NCBI RefSeq assembly: GCF_001949145.1
Contig: NW_019091452.1
Coordinates: 188,001 to 248,000 of the forward strand
DNA: 60,000 nucleotides
Source: Acanthaster planci
Taxonomy: Eukaryota > Echinodermata > Asteroidea > Valvatida > Acanthasteridae
Direction of reading: 5' to 3'
Notes under the pieces: generated by a model
The model's input: only the letters and a program-made list of their open reading frames with translations
Told to the model about the DNA's origin: nothing
The model's database searches: none
Shown: positions 37,585 through 48,195 of the stretch, one piece after another
Position numbering within the stretch: the first letter of the stretch is position 1
Layout: every line of letters starts with the position of its first letter
Translations under genes and position numbers: made by a program

Positions 37585-39610
37585 TGTACATGTCTGATTG
37601 GGTTGAAACCTTGCAGGTAGTTAGGAAGGGAAGGTTTATAAATGGAAATTAACCTCACGTGATGACAATGTCATCAGCAGACGAATCATTAAAAGTGCAT
37701 CCTCTAAAGTACTATAGCTCCCGAAGTGCATGTCCGATTTGGTTGAAACTTGGCCGGTATTTAAAAAGGTAAGTGTTTTAGACAAAATATACCTCGTGTG
37801 ATCATGACGTCATCAGATGATCATATCAGGTGACATTGAAGGTCTCTTAAAACTCTTTAAGGCCCTATGTTTACTGAGGTACATGTCTGAGCAGGTTCAA
37901 ATCTTACAGATATCTTGAAAAGGAAAGCTTTAGAGGAATTTTGACCTCATGTGATGATGACGTCATCAGAAGACAAGCCACGTGACATTAATGGTGCACT
38001 GTTTAAAACCCTATATCTCCTGCAGTACATATCCGTATATATTCCATTGATTTCAAATGTTGTAAACAACAAGGAAAGGAAGTGTTCTAGACAAAAATGT
38101 AGCGGATGTAATGATGACGTCATCAGATGAGGAGTCAAATTACATTTTATTTTATCATTAAGACACGTTATTTCCTGAAGTACATGCCTGATTGGGTTGA
38201 AACCTTGGTTTCACCATTAGGTTCGTTCAGTATATTGGAAAGGGATATTAAGAAAGGGATGCGAAAAATCCCTCTGTTTTTGTTGGCCAACAGACAGCTG
38301 ACCTCTCGTTAGCTATTGCGTTTCCCTTTTCAGACTCTTTTTGTGACGGGGACTTTGGTATTTATATTTACCTGAGTGATTACAAACTTGGCAGACCTCA
38401 TGTCCGGTAGGTCTTAGAAGAAAAGTGTTATGATGACGTCATCACGTGATTTTTTTTCTTAATTTTGAATATTTAATATTTCCCATAGGTTTTGTACACG
38501 TCTTTCTACTAATTGATCGTCTTACTTGAATATTGCTATTTTTGAAGATCTTATTGTTTACATACTTAGCAAAGCTTCTGACAATTAAATAAGGATAGTT
38601 CAACACCATAATTGTCTTGATGACGTAATCACGTGATTTGTTTTTAAATTTTGAATACTGATTTTTTTCCAATTTATAGGTCTTTTACATGTTTTTCAAA
38701 AGGAAGACAGCTTTTGCACTGTTATCGTTTCACTGAGTTCGTGTTAGGGGCACATAATAAAGCTACAAGCTAGAAATCGTTCCTGTACTAGTTCTTATAA
38801 TGATGTGACTGCTGGCAAGTCACGTGACATTAAAAATTCACTCTTTAACATGCTATATCTCTTGAAGTACATCCCTGATTTGATTGAAACTTGTATAGCT
38901 CAAAGGGGAAGGGTTTGAGACCAGAATGGACCTCATGTAATTATGACGTCATCTTGGGAAAAGCCACTGATATTAAAGGGACACTTTCTTAAGTGTTATA
39001 TCTCAAGAAGTACATGTCCGATTTGACTGAAACTTCGTGTATACCTCGAAAGGGAAGGGTTTTTTGACCCAGATTGACCTCATGTGAGTATGACATCATA
39101 AGGTGACAAGTCACGTGACATCAAAGGGGTACACTTTATAGTGCTTTATCTCATGAAGTGTGTCCAGTTGAATTGAAACTTTGTATATAGCCCAAAGGGA
39201 AAGGGTTTTAGACTACGACTGACCTGGTGTGATGATGACGTCATCTGGTGCCAAGTCTCGTGAAGTGCATCTCCGGTTTGTCTGAAACGTTGTGTATACA
39301 AATTGAACTGATGTGATTGTGATGTCATAGCGTGACAAGTCACTTGACATTAGAGGGGCACGCTTTATAGTGCTGTATCTCATGAAGTACACGTCCGATT
39401 GAATTGAAACTTTGTATACAGCTCGACGGGGAAGGGTTTTAGACCCAAATTGACCTGATGTGATGATCGGGTTACAGATCACCTGACTTTAAAGGTGGAT
39501 TTTTTAAAGCTCAATGTCTAATGAGGTACGTGTCCCATTGGGTTGAACTTTGCAGATAGCTAGAAAGGGAAGGTTTCGAGATTGAAATTGATTTCATCTG
39601 ATGGTCGTAT
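37585..39610 (+). repeat. Tandem array of about 14 diverged units of roughly 145 bp with TGACGTCA palindromes
   Basis: Each unit carries GTACATGTCCGATT, (G/A)TTGAAACTTTG, AAGGGAAGGGTTT(T)AGAC, a TGACCTCATGTGATGATGAC segment, TGACGTCATC and CAAGTCACGTGACATTAAA. The TTGAAAC landmarks are spaced about 110-157 bp. Two units near 38430-38690 are more diverged. Confidence 0.85.
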
Positions 39611-39719
39611 CATATTATATTGGAGATGATATGGATTGCAAACTTTCCAATGCGTTATTTCCATTTTTGGTCATTATTTAGTAAGTTCGTTCAATGAGAT
39701 TTTGAAAGCCCTTTAAACC

Positions 39720-40416
39720 GATGCAGCTCCGTGGTTGTCCACAACCACGGTCTTCTCTCGTCTGATTTCGTTTTGCTTTTTCTACTTTCTACCCATCAAA
39801 TTTCTGAATATAGATTCCAAAACAGTCTCTTCTGTGTGGATGCTTTGTTAAAGTGCTTTTTCAATTCCCAGTACCAGCAAAGTTTCACAACAGGTTTGAT
39901 TACAACCATTTCTGAATGTGTGCTTTCGGAAGGGGTGGTAAAAATGTCATCTAAAAATGGACAATATGTACACTGCACTTCTGGAACCACAATCGAGAGC
40001 ATCCGTCCCTGGGATTTAGGGGCAATATTAACAAATGCTAACTAAGAAGATTTATTAGTAAAGTCACTGAAGGCAGTAGTTGTCATTTACTAGCCAGTCT
40101 CTGCAGGTATGGTATAACTACTGTGCAAATTGTTACCCTGCCCCAATTTTTATAGCGTCGTCTGTCAGTCTTTTCAAGTGGCGACTAAGGCGGTGTTATG
40201 CATACTGCGTTGGCTTTCCCCTGCAGTCAAACAATCCTGTAACATCAATTTAAAGAACCGAATAATCTTTTACACGGTTTGGACCTGCAATTAAAACCAT
40301 AAGGTGCACCGACAAATTAAACAGAGCGTGGATTACAAAATTATGCAGGTAAGACTACCGTGAGCCTATAGTTCAACTGTAATGTTCTACTCTGATGGTT
40401 TCGAATTTTTCTAAGG
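39720..40416. repeat. Shared upstream module, relic F copy (reversed)
   Basis: Reverse-complement similarity to B upstream from CTTTCTACCCATCAAATTTC to the start region; includes CCCCAATTTTTATAGCGTCG, the counterpart of the TATAAAAGTTGGGG block. Confidence 0.75.
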
Positions 40417-40425
40417 TATACAAAG
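40417..40425 (+). promoter_or_regulatory. Degenerate TATA motif of exon-1 relic F
   Basis: TATACAAAG replaces the TATATAAAG of other copies; the downstream start region is TCATTCAACAACG. Confidence 0.5.
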
Positions 40426-40528
40426 TCATTCAACAACGAGTTTTCCATTCACAGTGATTTCTCTTTCGATTACACCTGGCCATTATTTTTTATTTCCATT
40501 CAAAGACTTGACTTCACAGATTTTGAGA

Positions 40529-40597
40529 ATGACTACCATGTGCAAGCTGGTGGCTCTTGCAGCTGCGTTGGAGACGGTTTCATCTTCAGCCCTAATT
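40529..40597 (+). pseudogene. Gene F: orphan exon 1 of the DUF4773-like family, splice donor lost
   Basis: This 69-nt exon matches exon 1 of D and E (MTTMCKLVALAAALETV...). The base pair after the exon is AT (atgagt) where A, B, C, D and E have GT at this position. The TATA motif upstream (TATACAAAG at 40417) is also degraded. No exon 2-5 sequence was found downstream before the LINE region. The 5' flank, 39720-40420, aligns with the upstream module of the other copies. Confidence 0.75.
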
Positions 40598-40609
40598 ATG
40601 AGTACAGAC

Positions 40610-41330
40610 TAACGGTGTATTAATAGATAAGTAATATGCAAGATATAACGACGCAATAGGACACGATATCCTGGTACACATTTTTATTTATAAGAAATTT
40701 TCATGTTGGTTGGTTCTGAGTAAATGCAAATAGAACCTCCATTTTCTGATTACGCCACCATGGTGTATAATTTTCATGGCAACATACAAATTTGCTCTGC
40801 CTACCCAAATTATTGAAAAAAAAAACGATTATGGAATATCGTTCAGAAGATACGTCGAAAAGAAGGTTAAATATAATATGAAACTAAACTGAATGTCATT
40901 TATGCCATGTATTGATTTATGTCTGTACACTGCAAATCTACTTGGTAAAAGATTACACAACATTTTGACCAATGTGGGGTCATATATTAACTGTGCAGGT
41001 GAGACCCTCTCTCCACGGTCACAAAATTGAGTTCTAATTTCGATGCATTGTACATTGTCGTCTCCTGAAATTGAAATTCGAGCGAGATAAGACATAATTA
41101 TGATAATTTGCAACAAATCAGATCATTTTTAAGTAACCCTCGTCTTATTTAGTTGTGACATTTCTCCACACAAATTCCTATTAGGGTGGTGTCACAACAT
41201 GTTTTGCCAGCCATTTTTCCTGATTATGACGGCATCACAGACATCAAAGACAGGAGTTAAACGCCCCCAGGTCCTTAGCATGAGACAAAAATCCACAGCA
41301 CGACCTTGGCTACGTTGATGAGCAACATTT
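40610..41330. other. Non-coding interval
   Basis: No recognised gene or repeat. Confidence 0.4.
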
Positions 41331-41339
41331 TCACATTTT

Positions 41340-41630
41340 GAAAATTGAAAGCTTTCTGCCATTTATCTGGTACTTCTTGGGTATAAAACGACAAACTGGC
41401 TGGCATCGGCAAGTGCTAATTCCTGCCTTTAAATATTCCTGATGACGCTCTTTCTGTCCCTTATTGGAAAAGCAACGGACGTGCTTACAACACGGAAAAG
41501 GTGAACCTTTGGGTGGGAAATATTGGAAAAACACTCAACGGTCATTTTGAAACCAACCAAAGTAATTTTCCCAAGACTGCGTGGCTCAATGCACACGGGT
41601 TGATGTACCCTTGAACTTCAAAGAACCATT
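41340..41630. repeat. Dispersed repeat, partner of 22078-22365
   Basis: Same orientation as its partner, but located downstream of relic F, whereas the partner lies upstream of E. Confidence 0.65.
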
Positions 41631-41639
41631 ACAGCAAAA

Positions 41640-42820
41640 CCTTTTGTCTGATTGAATTCAAACACCACTCTTGTAATAATAAAGAGTGCTTAACGTGCAT
41701 TCTAAGTTTAAAAAATGTATCAACGTTGAGTTCTGTTGGGTGGTGGAATCTGCGCTTTGAATGTGAGATGGCAGAAAAACACTCTTTGAGGATTAAATTC
41801 CTGTAACGTTACTGGAGACCGTCGGGGTTTGGTGAAACCTTCCCTTGCAGATGCTTCGACTTACATCTGTTAAATCAGAGGAGGAGCAAACCATGCCTCA
41901 ATTCTTTGAAGATAGTGTAACGAAACGATTCTTTGGCACTCCATAGTTCTGTTCTACTTGGCGCGCCATACATCTTATTTTGCGTGCTATTTTTGAAGAC
42001 TCGTATATAAAGCACGCGCGTTGTGTTGAAGTGTAGAGCACGTGGAGATGCCAACCCAGGAGCAGGCAGGAGAGCTGGGCGACTACGCTTCGGTACACTT
42101 CAGTTGGGGTGACTGAGGCCACAGAATTGTGAGTTTCTAGCTTGTGTTTTAAATTATGCATGCCAAATCGCTTAGTTAACTTGTATGTTTTGTTGATATT
42201 TTGTCGTCTTTGGAATCTCCTTCCCAGAAGGAATTCCCTACCTTTATCCCCTTACCTTAAGGAATCCAATCCCCTTAAGAAGACCCCTTACTTTAACCCC
42301 TGTCCAACTCAGTCCTGAGGACTGACGAGTGCCTCACTGGTCTGGAGGGTTGAGCTCTAAGGAGGACCGACGTTTGCCTTTAGAAGAATCAACGAGGGTT
42401 GTCTTATTTAAGAATACCTTTCCCTTTCCTAACAGAACCTCCTTGGTTCCTGTCTTGTTTTGTCATTGTTCCAAGCTTCTGTTTTCGGCGAGCTTACAAA
42501 GTAATTTGGGCTTCACTTCAAACTAACCGCCCATGGTGCAATACCTACTGACAAAACAATGTCCGATAAAACTTGGATGGAACCCTGGATCCTGAGAATA
42601 CTTGGTTCAGGGTTGGTTCAATGAAGCAAGATGAGAAACCATACTTCTGCTTAATAAAAACAAACAAGTAAACTGACTTGTTACGAAGATGACTCTTTGT
42701 CCATTATGACACGCAGAAGCATGGAAAATAACACAAAAATGACCTCAAAGATTTCCAATAACGGTGCTCTCTTATTAGTAATAATTCAGTTTTTAATGTT
42801 TTTTCAATTCCCTGGTCGGC
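41640..42820. other. Non-coding interval with a promoter-like TATATAAAGC at 42004
   Basis: CGTATATAAAGCACGCGCG precedes a short ORF from an ATG near 42048 (MPTQEQAGELGDY...) of about 22 codons that lacks known motifs. The sequence may be the flank of the LINE that follows. No gene is called. Confidence 0.35.
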
Positions 42821-42829
42821 TCCAACCAG

Positions 42830-43830
42830 GGAATCCAGAGCAAAATTATCGGCAAGCACGGGACTGGGAAGATGAATGCCAACGGGCTCCGGCTTTTGAA
42901 CTTTTGGGCAGATCATCAGCTGTTCGTTAATAACTCCCTTTTCCAGCTGCCCACCATGTGGAAAAGTTCATGGCAACACTCACGCTCCAAGAGCTGGCAT
43001 CTTCTGGACTATGCCATTGTTAGTCGTCGAGATATCAAAGATGTCCACATCACTATGGCTATGAGAGGTGGCAGCTGCTGGACAGACCACCTGCTCGTCC
43101 GGATTATAATGAAGGCTGTTATTCGCCCACTTTTCCGCAAGCAGGCCCCAAAGCCTTAGATTAACTTGGCTCTTCTTTCAGATGCTGGTGTACACCGCCG
43201 TTTTCAGGAAAAACAGGATGCTGATCTCAAACAACTCACGTGAATAAGGGCCGGAAGTTTGATATTGTAGACCTGTGGTCCTCAATGCTATCAATTCTAC
43301 GAACTGCATCTGAAGAAGTGTTCGGATACTCTACGAGAAGGAATCCTGATTGGTTCCACGAGCGCTAGACAGAGATTGTTCCTCTTCTTGATGCCAAAAG
43401 AGATGCTTTTCAAGCCCATGTCAACCGCCCAGCTTCGAGAACGATGCTTCGTACATTTAGATATGCCCTGTCGATTACACAGAAAAGGCTTTGAGAAATC
43501 AAGGATGACTGGTGGCTCCAAAAAGCACAGGAAATTCAGCAACTCGCTGATGAAAACAACATGTATGAGCTCTACAATGCGATCAAAGGCATCTATGGGC
43601 CAAGAAAACGAGCAGTAGCACCTGTCGCAAAATGCTCTGGGCTGGTCTTCAGAAATTCGGCTGTCCACCGAAATTTGTTTCCATGATCCGCAACTTCCAC
43701 GATGGTATGACTGCTGATGTCTCCGTTGGAGGTGACCAGTCTCCTGCGTTTGATGTGACTGTGGGACTGAAACAAGAATGCGTCCTGGCACCAGTGCTCT
43801 TCAATACATACCTGTTAGCAGTCACTCTCC
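42830..43830 (+). mobile_element. Internally deleted RTE/CR1-type LINE fragment (endonuclease and RT pieces)
   Basis: 42872-43159 reads NANGLRLLNFWADHQLFVNN, RSKSWHLLDYAIVSRRDIKD and CWTDHLLVRIIMK, the C-terminal part of an APE-type endonuclease of non-LTR elements. A linker follows in mixed frames (NPDWFHER, NNMYELYNAIKGIYGPRKRA). At about 43630 it jumps to LQKFGCPPKFVSMIRNFHDG, TADVSVGG and LKQECVLAPVLFNTYL. Roughly 150 residues of reverse transcriptase are absent between these blocks, and the YxDD segment downstream is also lost. It is an inactive copy. Confidence 0.75.
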
Positions 43831-44104
43831 TCTCAAGGCAGAACTTTTCCCCCATCGACGCTGAACGGTCGTCGGAAATGTTTTCAATCTTCGCAGACTT
43901 CAAACCAACGAGCTTCTTTACCAACGAGCCATTATGGTACACGATTTCAGTGTCACTTCTTTACCAACGTTCCTCATTGGCACATAGACCAAAATGCCGG
44001 CAACGGGAATGTAAATAGCGCCCTCACTCATTTGACATTGTCTCGAGCGCTCTGATTGGACGAGATGGCTTGGAAACGCGCTTCTCGCGTCCTTACAAAA
44101 AACA

Positions 44105-44900
44105 CAAGAGGCGAAATGGCGGCGGCTTTCGGACATCGTTGACGAAATTTTAGCAGATAGTGGCTCCAAAATATCCTCCGATGAAACGTCCTACTCGTCC
44201 TCATCAGAAGAAAGTGACTGGAAGGTCTTTACTGGATCCAAGGCTCCATCAGACCAAATCATTTTCCATCCTGTTGCGTACGCTGAAGCAAACCAACCAC
44301 TCAACCTTACAGCATCAGGCCAAGTTGTCATCGACCTACTGAAAGGACTGGAAGACAAGGGACATCTTGTTTTCATGGGAAAATGGTACACTAGCCCCGC
44401 CCTTGTGCACAAGTTGTCCCAGCTAGGCTTTGGAGCCCGTGGAACTGTGCGCTATACCACGCATGGCATTCCAAACAGTGCAAACCCTAAGAAAGTCCCC
44501 ACGAACCGGCATGATCCACCCCAGTTTTTATCTAAAGCGGGGCAACTATGTGTTGTTTGGCAGGATGCCAAAAAAGTGTAACAGTTCTGATTAATTATGG
44601 CGACTGCAAAAGTGACGCTAAAGACATTCGTTGCAAAATAAGTTCCACCGGACGTCGTACAATCCAAAGACCTCCCGTCGTCAACGATTATAAAAAGTAC
44701 ATGGGCGGAAGCATCACAAATGTGTCAGTACTACACGCATCATCATAGATCCCTGAAATGGTGGAAACGCGTGTGCAATTCTTGACATCTGTTTTGTTAA
44801 TGCTACCATTGTGCACAACGGTATCCCCACATAGCGTCCGCTCACTAGCCTGGACTGCTTGTTTCAGGTCATCGATGAACTGTACAAACACCTCTAATTC
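44105..44900 (+). mobile_element. piggyBac-type transposase relic, internally deleted and frameshifted
   Basis: One frame runs from about 44105 to 44580: an acidic N-terminal piece (IVDEILADSGSK, SSSSEESDW) joined directly to a late catalytic-domain piece (VVIDLLKGLEDKGHLVFMGK, WYTSPALVHKLSQLGFGARG). After the stop at 44579 the match goes on in another frame (SVTVLINYGD, RPPVVNDYKKYMGG) and then as HHRSLKWWKRV. These are typical of the DDE domain of piggyBac transposases. Much of the first half of the catalytic domain is missing, so the copy cannot encode a working enzyme. Confidence 0.75.
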
Positions 44901-45296
44901 TACAAAATTTACATCTATTAAAGGTTTTTTTTTTCCAAATAACCTTTATGATCTACAGATAAATCTTACATAACAAATCTGCAAGATACGTACTTAGGAC
45001 AAGGTGAAAAACGCCGTGGATTTATGGGCTGTTTGCGAGTAGAGCATTCCTCTGTGATAAACACAATGAGAGGGACTCTAAAAGGTCATGACTTGTCAGG
45101 TATTCCTCCAACGACCTATAGAGGTCGCTATTTATGTTACATAAATGTAACATTGGGCTTTGGGGGTACTAGACAGGAATTTTTACTTTTGAAATACTTT
45201 TAATGATTTATTTTTAATGTTACATATATGTCACATGGGGCTCCTTATACGATCCAAATGTCTTGGACAAGCAGAATAGTTTTGAAGGAAATTGTT
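44561..45296. repeat. Block 1, first copy (partner 47086-47820)
   Basis: Near-identical to 47086-47820, including the piggyBac C-terminal relic and its frame lesion. Confidence 0.92.
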
Positions 45297-46707
45297 ACCA
45301 AGGTTTTGACAAGTATAATGGGTATTCAGTTTTCCTCAAATCGAAGATTTTTTCTATTCACAAGCAACGCCTTTCGTTATGTTAGGATTGTTTACTCTTC
45401 TGAAATGTCACCACTGGCTAAGCACCTTTTAATGAAACTACACATGTCACATTTAGGCGTAAAGGTAAGGCATTTTCGTTGCGTATAACGTATTTTTTAT
45501 CGTTCCTGATTTATTGGTCATTAATGTGCATTACAAGTCGGGCATTTTCATTTTGTGTTAAACATAAATTACTAGTTAGTGTTTTGGAAATGCCCATGAG
45601 TTTTTTGTTTTTGTTTTTTGTTTTTTTTTTAGTAAATTATTGTGATTTAGTAAAGGGCAGCTAGTCATAGCTTTCATCTAAATCCTACTCTATTTGGCCA
45701 TTACATTTTGGATTCCTAAATTTGTATTGCTATCCCAATTGCTTCTATCAGATCAAATTAATGATGTCAAAGGCAATTTTACACTGAAGTTGTGTATTTC
45801 CATCGAGGACCTTTTCGGGTTTGTAAATAACTTCCGTCAAAGCATGCTTAAATCTTCTTCGATGATCGAGTGTGAGAACTTTGCCGGATAGCTCGAAGTT
45901 CGTATGTAATAAAGAAGAGTGAATCTGCAATTAATGTCCCAGTGGGCATTTCCGTGTATGAAGTTGAGTGAGGGTTGTTAATGGCTACCTCGTCATGGAC
46001 AAGGTCGTGGACACACTATCTTGCATTAGAGGTGTCTTTATTGGTTATTGATCATATTGAATAATATGTACATTAAGTTACCAAGTGAGGGCGCTATACA
46101 ATACATACATGACAACATCAAGATATGTATTAAGGTGCCCTTTGAAAGCTTCGTATTTAAATTTAATAAATGTACTAAATAGCAAACAAGTGATTAAGGA
46201 AAAAAGTAAAAAAAATGTCTCCCCCCCATATTTTTCCATTTTGCATTGCGCAGTGGGTTTTTGCAGCATCGTGTCCAATACATATAGTGGCGAAATAGGG
46301 TAGTTGTGTAGATACGTAATGTAGTCTAATTTATTAATAATTCATGCATGTGGAAATCATGCATCAAACATAACCGCGTCAACCAATCAGAAGCGCGCGT
46401 TACCCTAGGTCTCGTCGCCGGCTGCGTGAGTTGCCAGGACTTTGAAAGATTGCAGCGTGCTGATAAGAGTTCTGCGGAGTTGTGTCGTGGGTTGAGCCTT
46501 GAGAGTTCCAAACCTGACGTACGACCGCTGGTAGTTGGGGGGCTTGATCTACCTCAACTATGCCTGGTGCGAACGGTTAGTGTGGTGCCTGGTGCCGGAG
46601 CTGCCTATTATATAAGATCTGATCAAAGGTTTTGGGTTTGCTATACAGTCCCGTTTATTTAAGAAGTGTTGGATTATAGGGTTAGGGAACCCGTGTGAAC
46701 CAGTTAA
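45297..46707. other. Non-coding stretch present in one of two repeated copies
   Basis: Has short ORFs only. AAGTGAGGGCGCTAT at about 46083 is inverted against ATAGCGCCCTCACT at about 44015, possibly the two ends of the element carrying the piggyBac relic. Confidence 0.4.
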
Positions 46708-47080
46708 TTGGCAAATTAGCGAAGCTTAGCCTGGAGAGATCGCGTGTCGTTGTTCCATGCTTGATAGCATATATAGCGACGGTTGACTGTAGTACTGGTC
46801 GGAGAGCTTGCTTTCCTCGTTCAGGTTTAGTTGGTGCAGGTTTCCGCTAGAGTCCGGTGAAGACTATTATAATCTGCTTCTTACTTGACTGACCCTGTGT
46901 TATTTCACAATACGTTGAAGTGGGTTAGGGTTAACTAAGTCACCTTAAACTCTGTTGCAGTTAGGAACTGTGTAGCTTGGTAAAGCAGTAGAGATTATTG
47001 TTGTATAAATCTACCCTTGTGTTGTATAATTACGAGGGTTACCTGGCCATTCACCCTGGTGTGTGTTGAGGGTAAATTTC
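46708..47080. repeat. Block 2, first copy (partner 47822-48194)
   Basis: 373 bp ending at the N at 47081; the last bases are GAGGGTAAATTTC. Confidence 0.92.
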
Positions 47081-47085
47081 NCAGG

Positions 47086-47820
47086 CAGGATGCCAAAAAA
47101 GTGTAACAGTTCTGATTAATTATGGCGACTGCAAAAGTGACGCTAAAGACATTCGTTGCAAAATAAGTTCCACCGGACGTCGTAAAATCCAAAGACCTCC
47201 CGTTGTCAACGATTATAAAAAGTACATGGGCGGAAGCATCACAAATGTGTCAGTACTACACGCATCATCATAGATCCCTGGAATGGTGGAAACGCGTTTG
47301 CAATTCTTGACATCTGTTTTGTTAATGCTACCATTGTGCACAACGGTATCCCCACATAGCGTCCGCTCACTAGCCTGGACTGCTTGTTTCAGGTCATCGA
47401 TGAACTATAGAAACACCTCTAATTCTACAAAATTTACATCTATTAAAGGGTTTTTTTTTCAAATAACCTTTATGATCTACAGTTAAATCTTACATAACAA
47501 ATCTGCAAGATACGTACTTAGGACAAGGTGAAAAACGCCGTGGATTTATGGGCTGTTTGCGAGTAGAGCATTCCTCTGTGATAAACACAATGAGCGGGAC
47601 TCTAAAAGGTCATGACTTGTCAGGTATTCCTCCAACGACCTATAGAGGTCGCTATTTATGTTACATAAATGTAAACATTGGGCTTTGGGGGTACTAGACA
47701 GGAATTTTTACTTTTAAATACTTTTAATGATTTCTTTTTAATGTTACATATATGTCACATGGGGCTCCTTATACGATCAAAATGTCTTGGACAAGCAGAA
47801 TAGTTTTGAAGGAAATTGTT
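47086..47820. repeat. Block 1, second copy (partner 44561-45296)
   Basis: Starts a few bases after the single N at 47081 and joins block 2 directly, lacking the 1.41 kb found at 45297-46707 in the first copy. Confidence 0.92.
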
Positions 47821-47821
47821 G

Positions 47822-48194
47822 TTGGCAAATTAGCGAAGCTTAGCCTGGAGAGATCGCGTGTCGTTGTTCCATGCTTGATAGCATATATAGCGACGGTTGA
47901 CTGTAGTACTGGTCGGAGAGCTTGCTTTCCTCGTCCAGGTTTAGCCGGTGCAGGTTTCCGCTAGAGTCCGGTGAGGACTTTTATAATATGCTTCTTAATT
48001 GACTGACCCTGTGTTATTTCATAATACGTTGAAGTGGGTTAGGGTTAACTAAGTCACCTTAAACTCTGTTGCAGTTAGGAACTGTGTTGCTTGGTAAAGC
48101 AGAAGAGATTATTGTTGTATAAATCTACCCTTGTGTTGTATAATTACGAGGGTTACCTGGCCATTCACCCTGGTGTGTGTTGAGGGTAAATTTT
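47822..48194. repeat. Block 2, second copy (partner 46708-47080)
   Basis: 373 bp ending at the N at 48195 at exactly the corresponding base (GAGGGTAAATTTT). Confidence 0.92.
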
Positions 48195-48195
48195 N

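Noticed and set aside
37880-37900. tRNA-like GGTTCAAATC box
   Set aside because: No matching A box or cloverleaf; it is part of the tandem array unit.
42315-42365. Possible hammerhead ribozyme (CTGACGAG next to a TCAGTCCT/AGGACTGA stem)
   Set aside because: The required GAAA segment at the right distance is missing.
43297-43791. 164-residue minus-strand ORF, the longest
   Set aside because: It is the antisense of the LINE endonuclease/RT remnant on the plus strand.
44010-46095. ATAGCGCCCTCACT inverted pair as certain ends of the piggyBac copy
   Set aside because: No TTAA flanks at these words, and GCGCCCTC-type words occur elsewhere in the window; ends left undefined.
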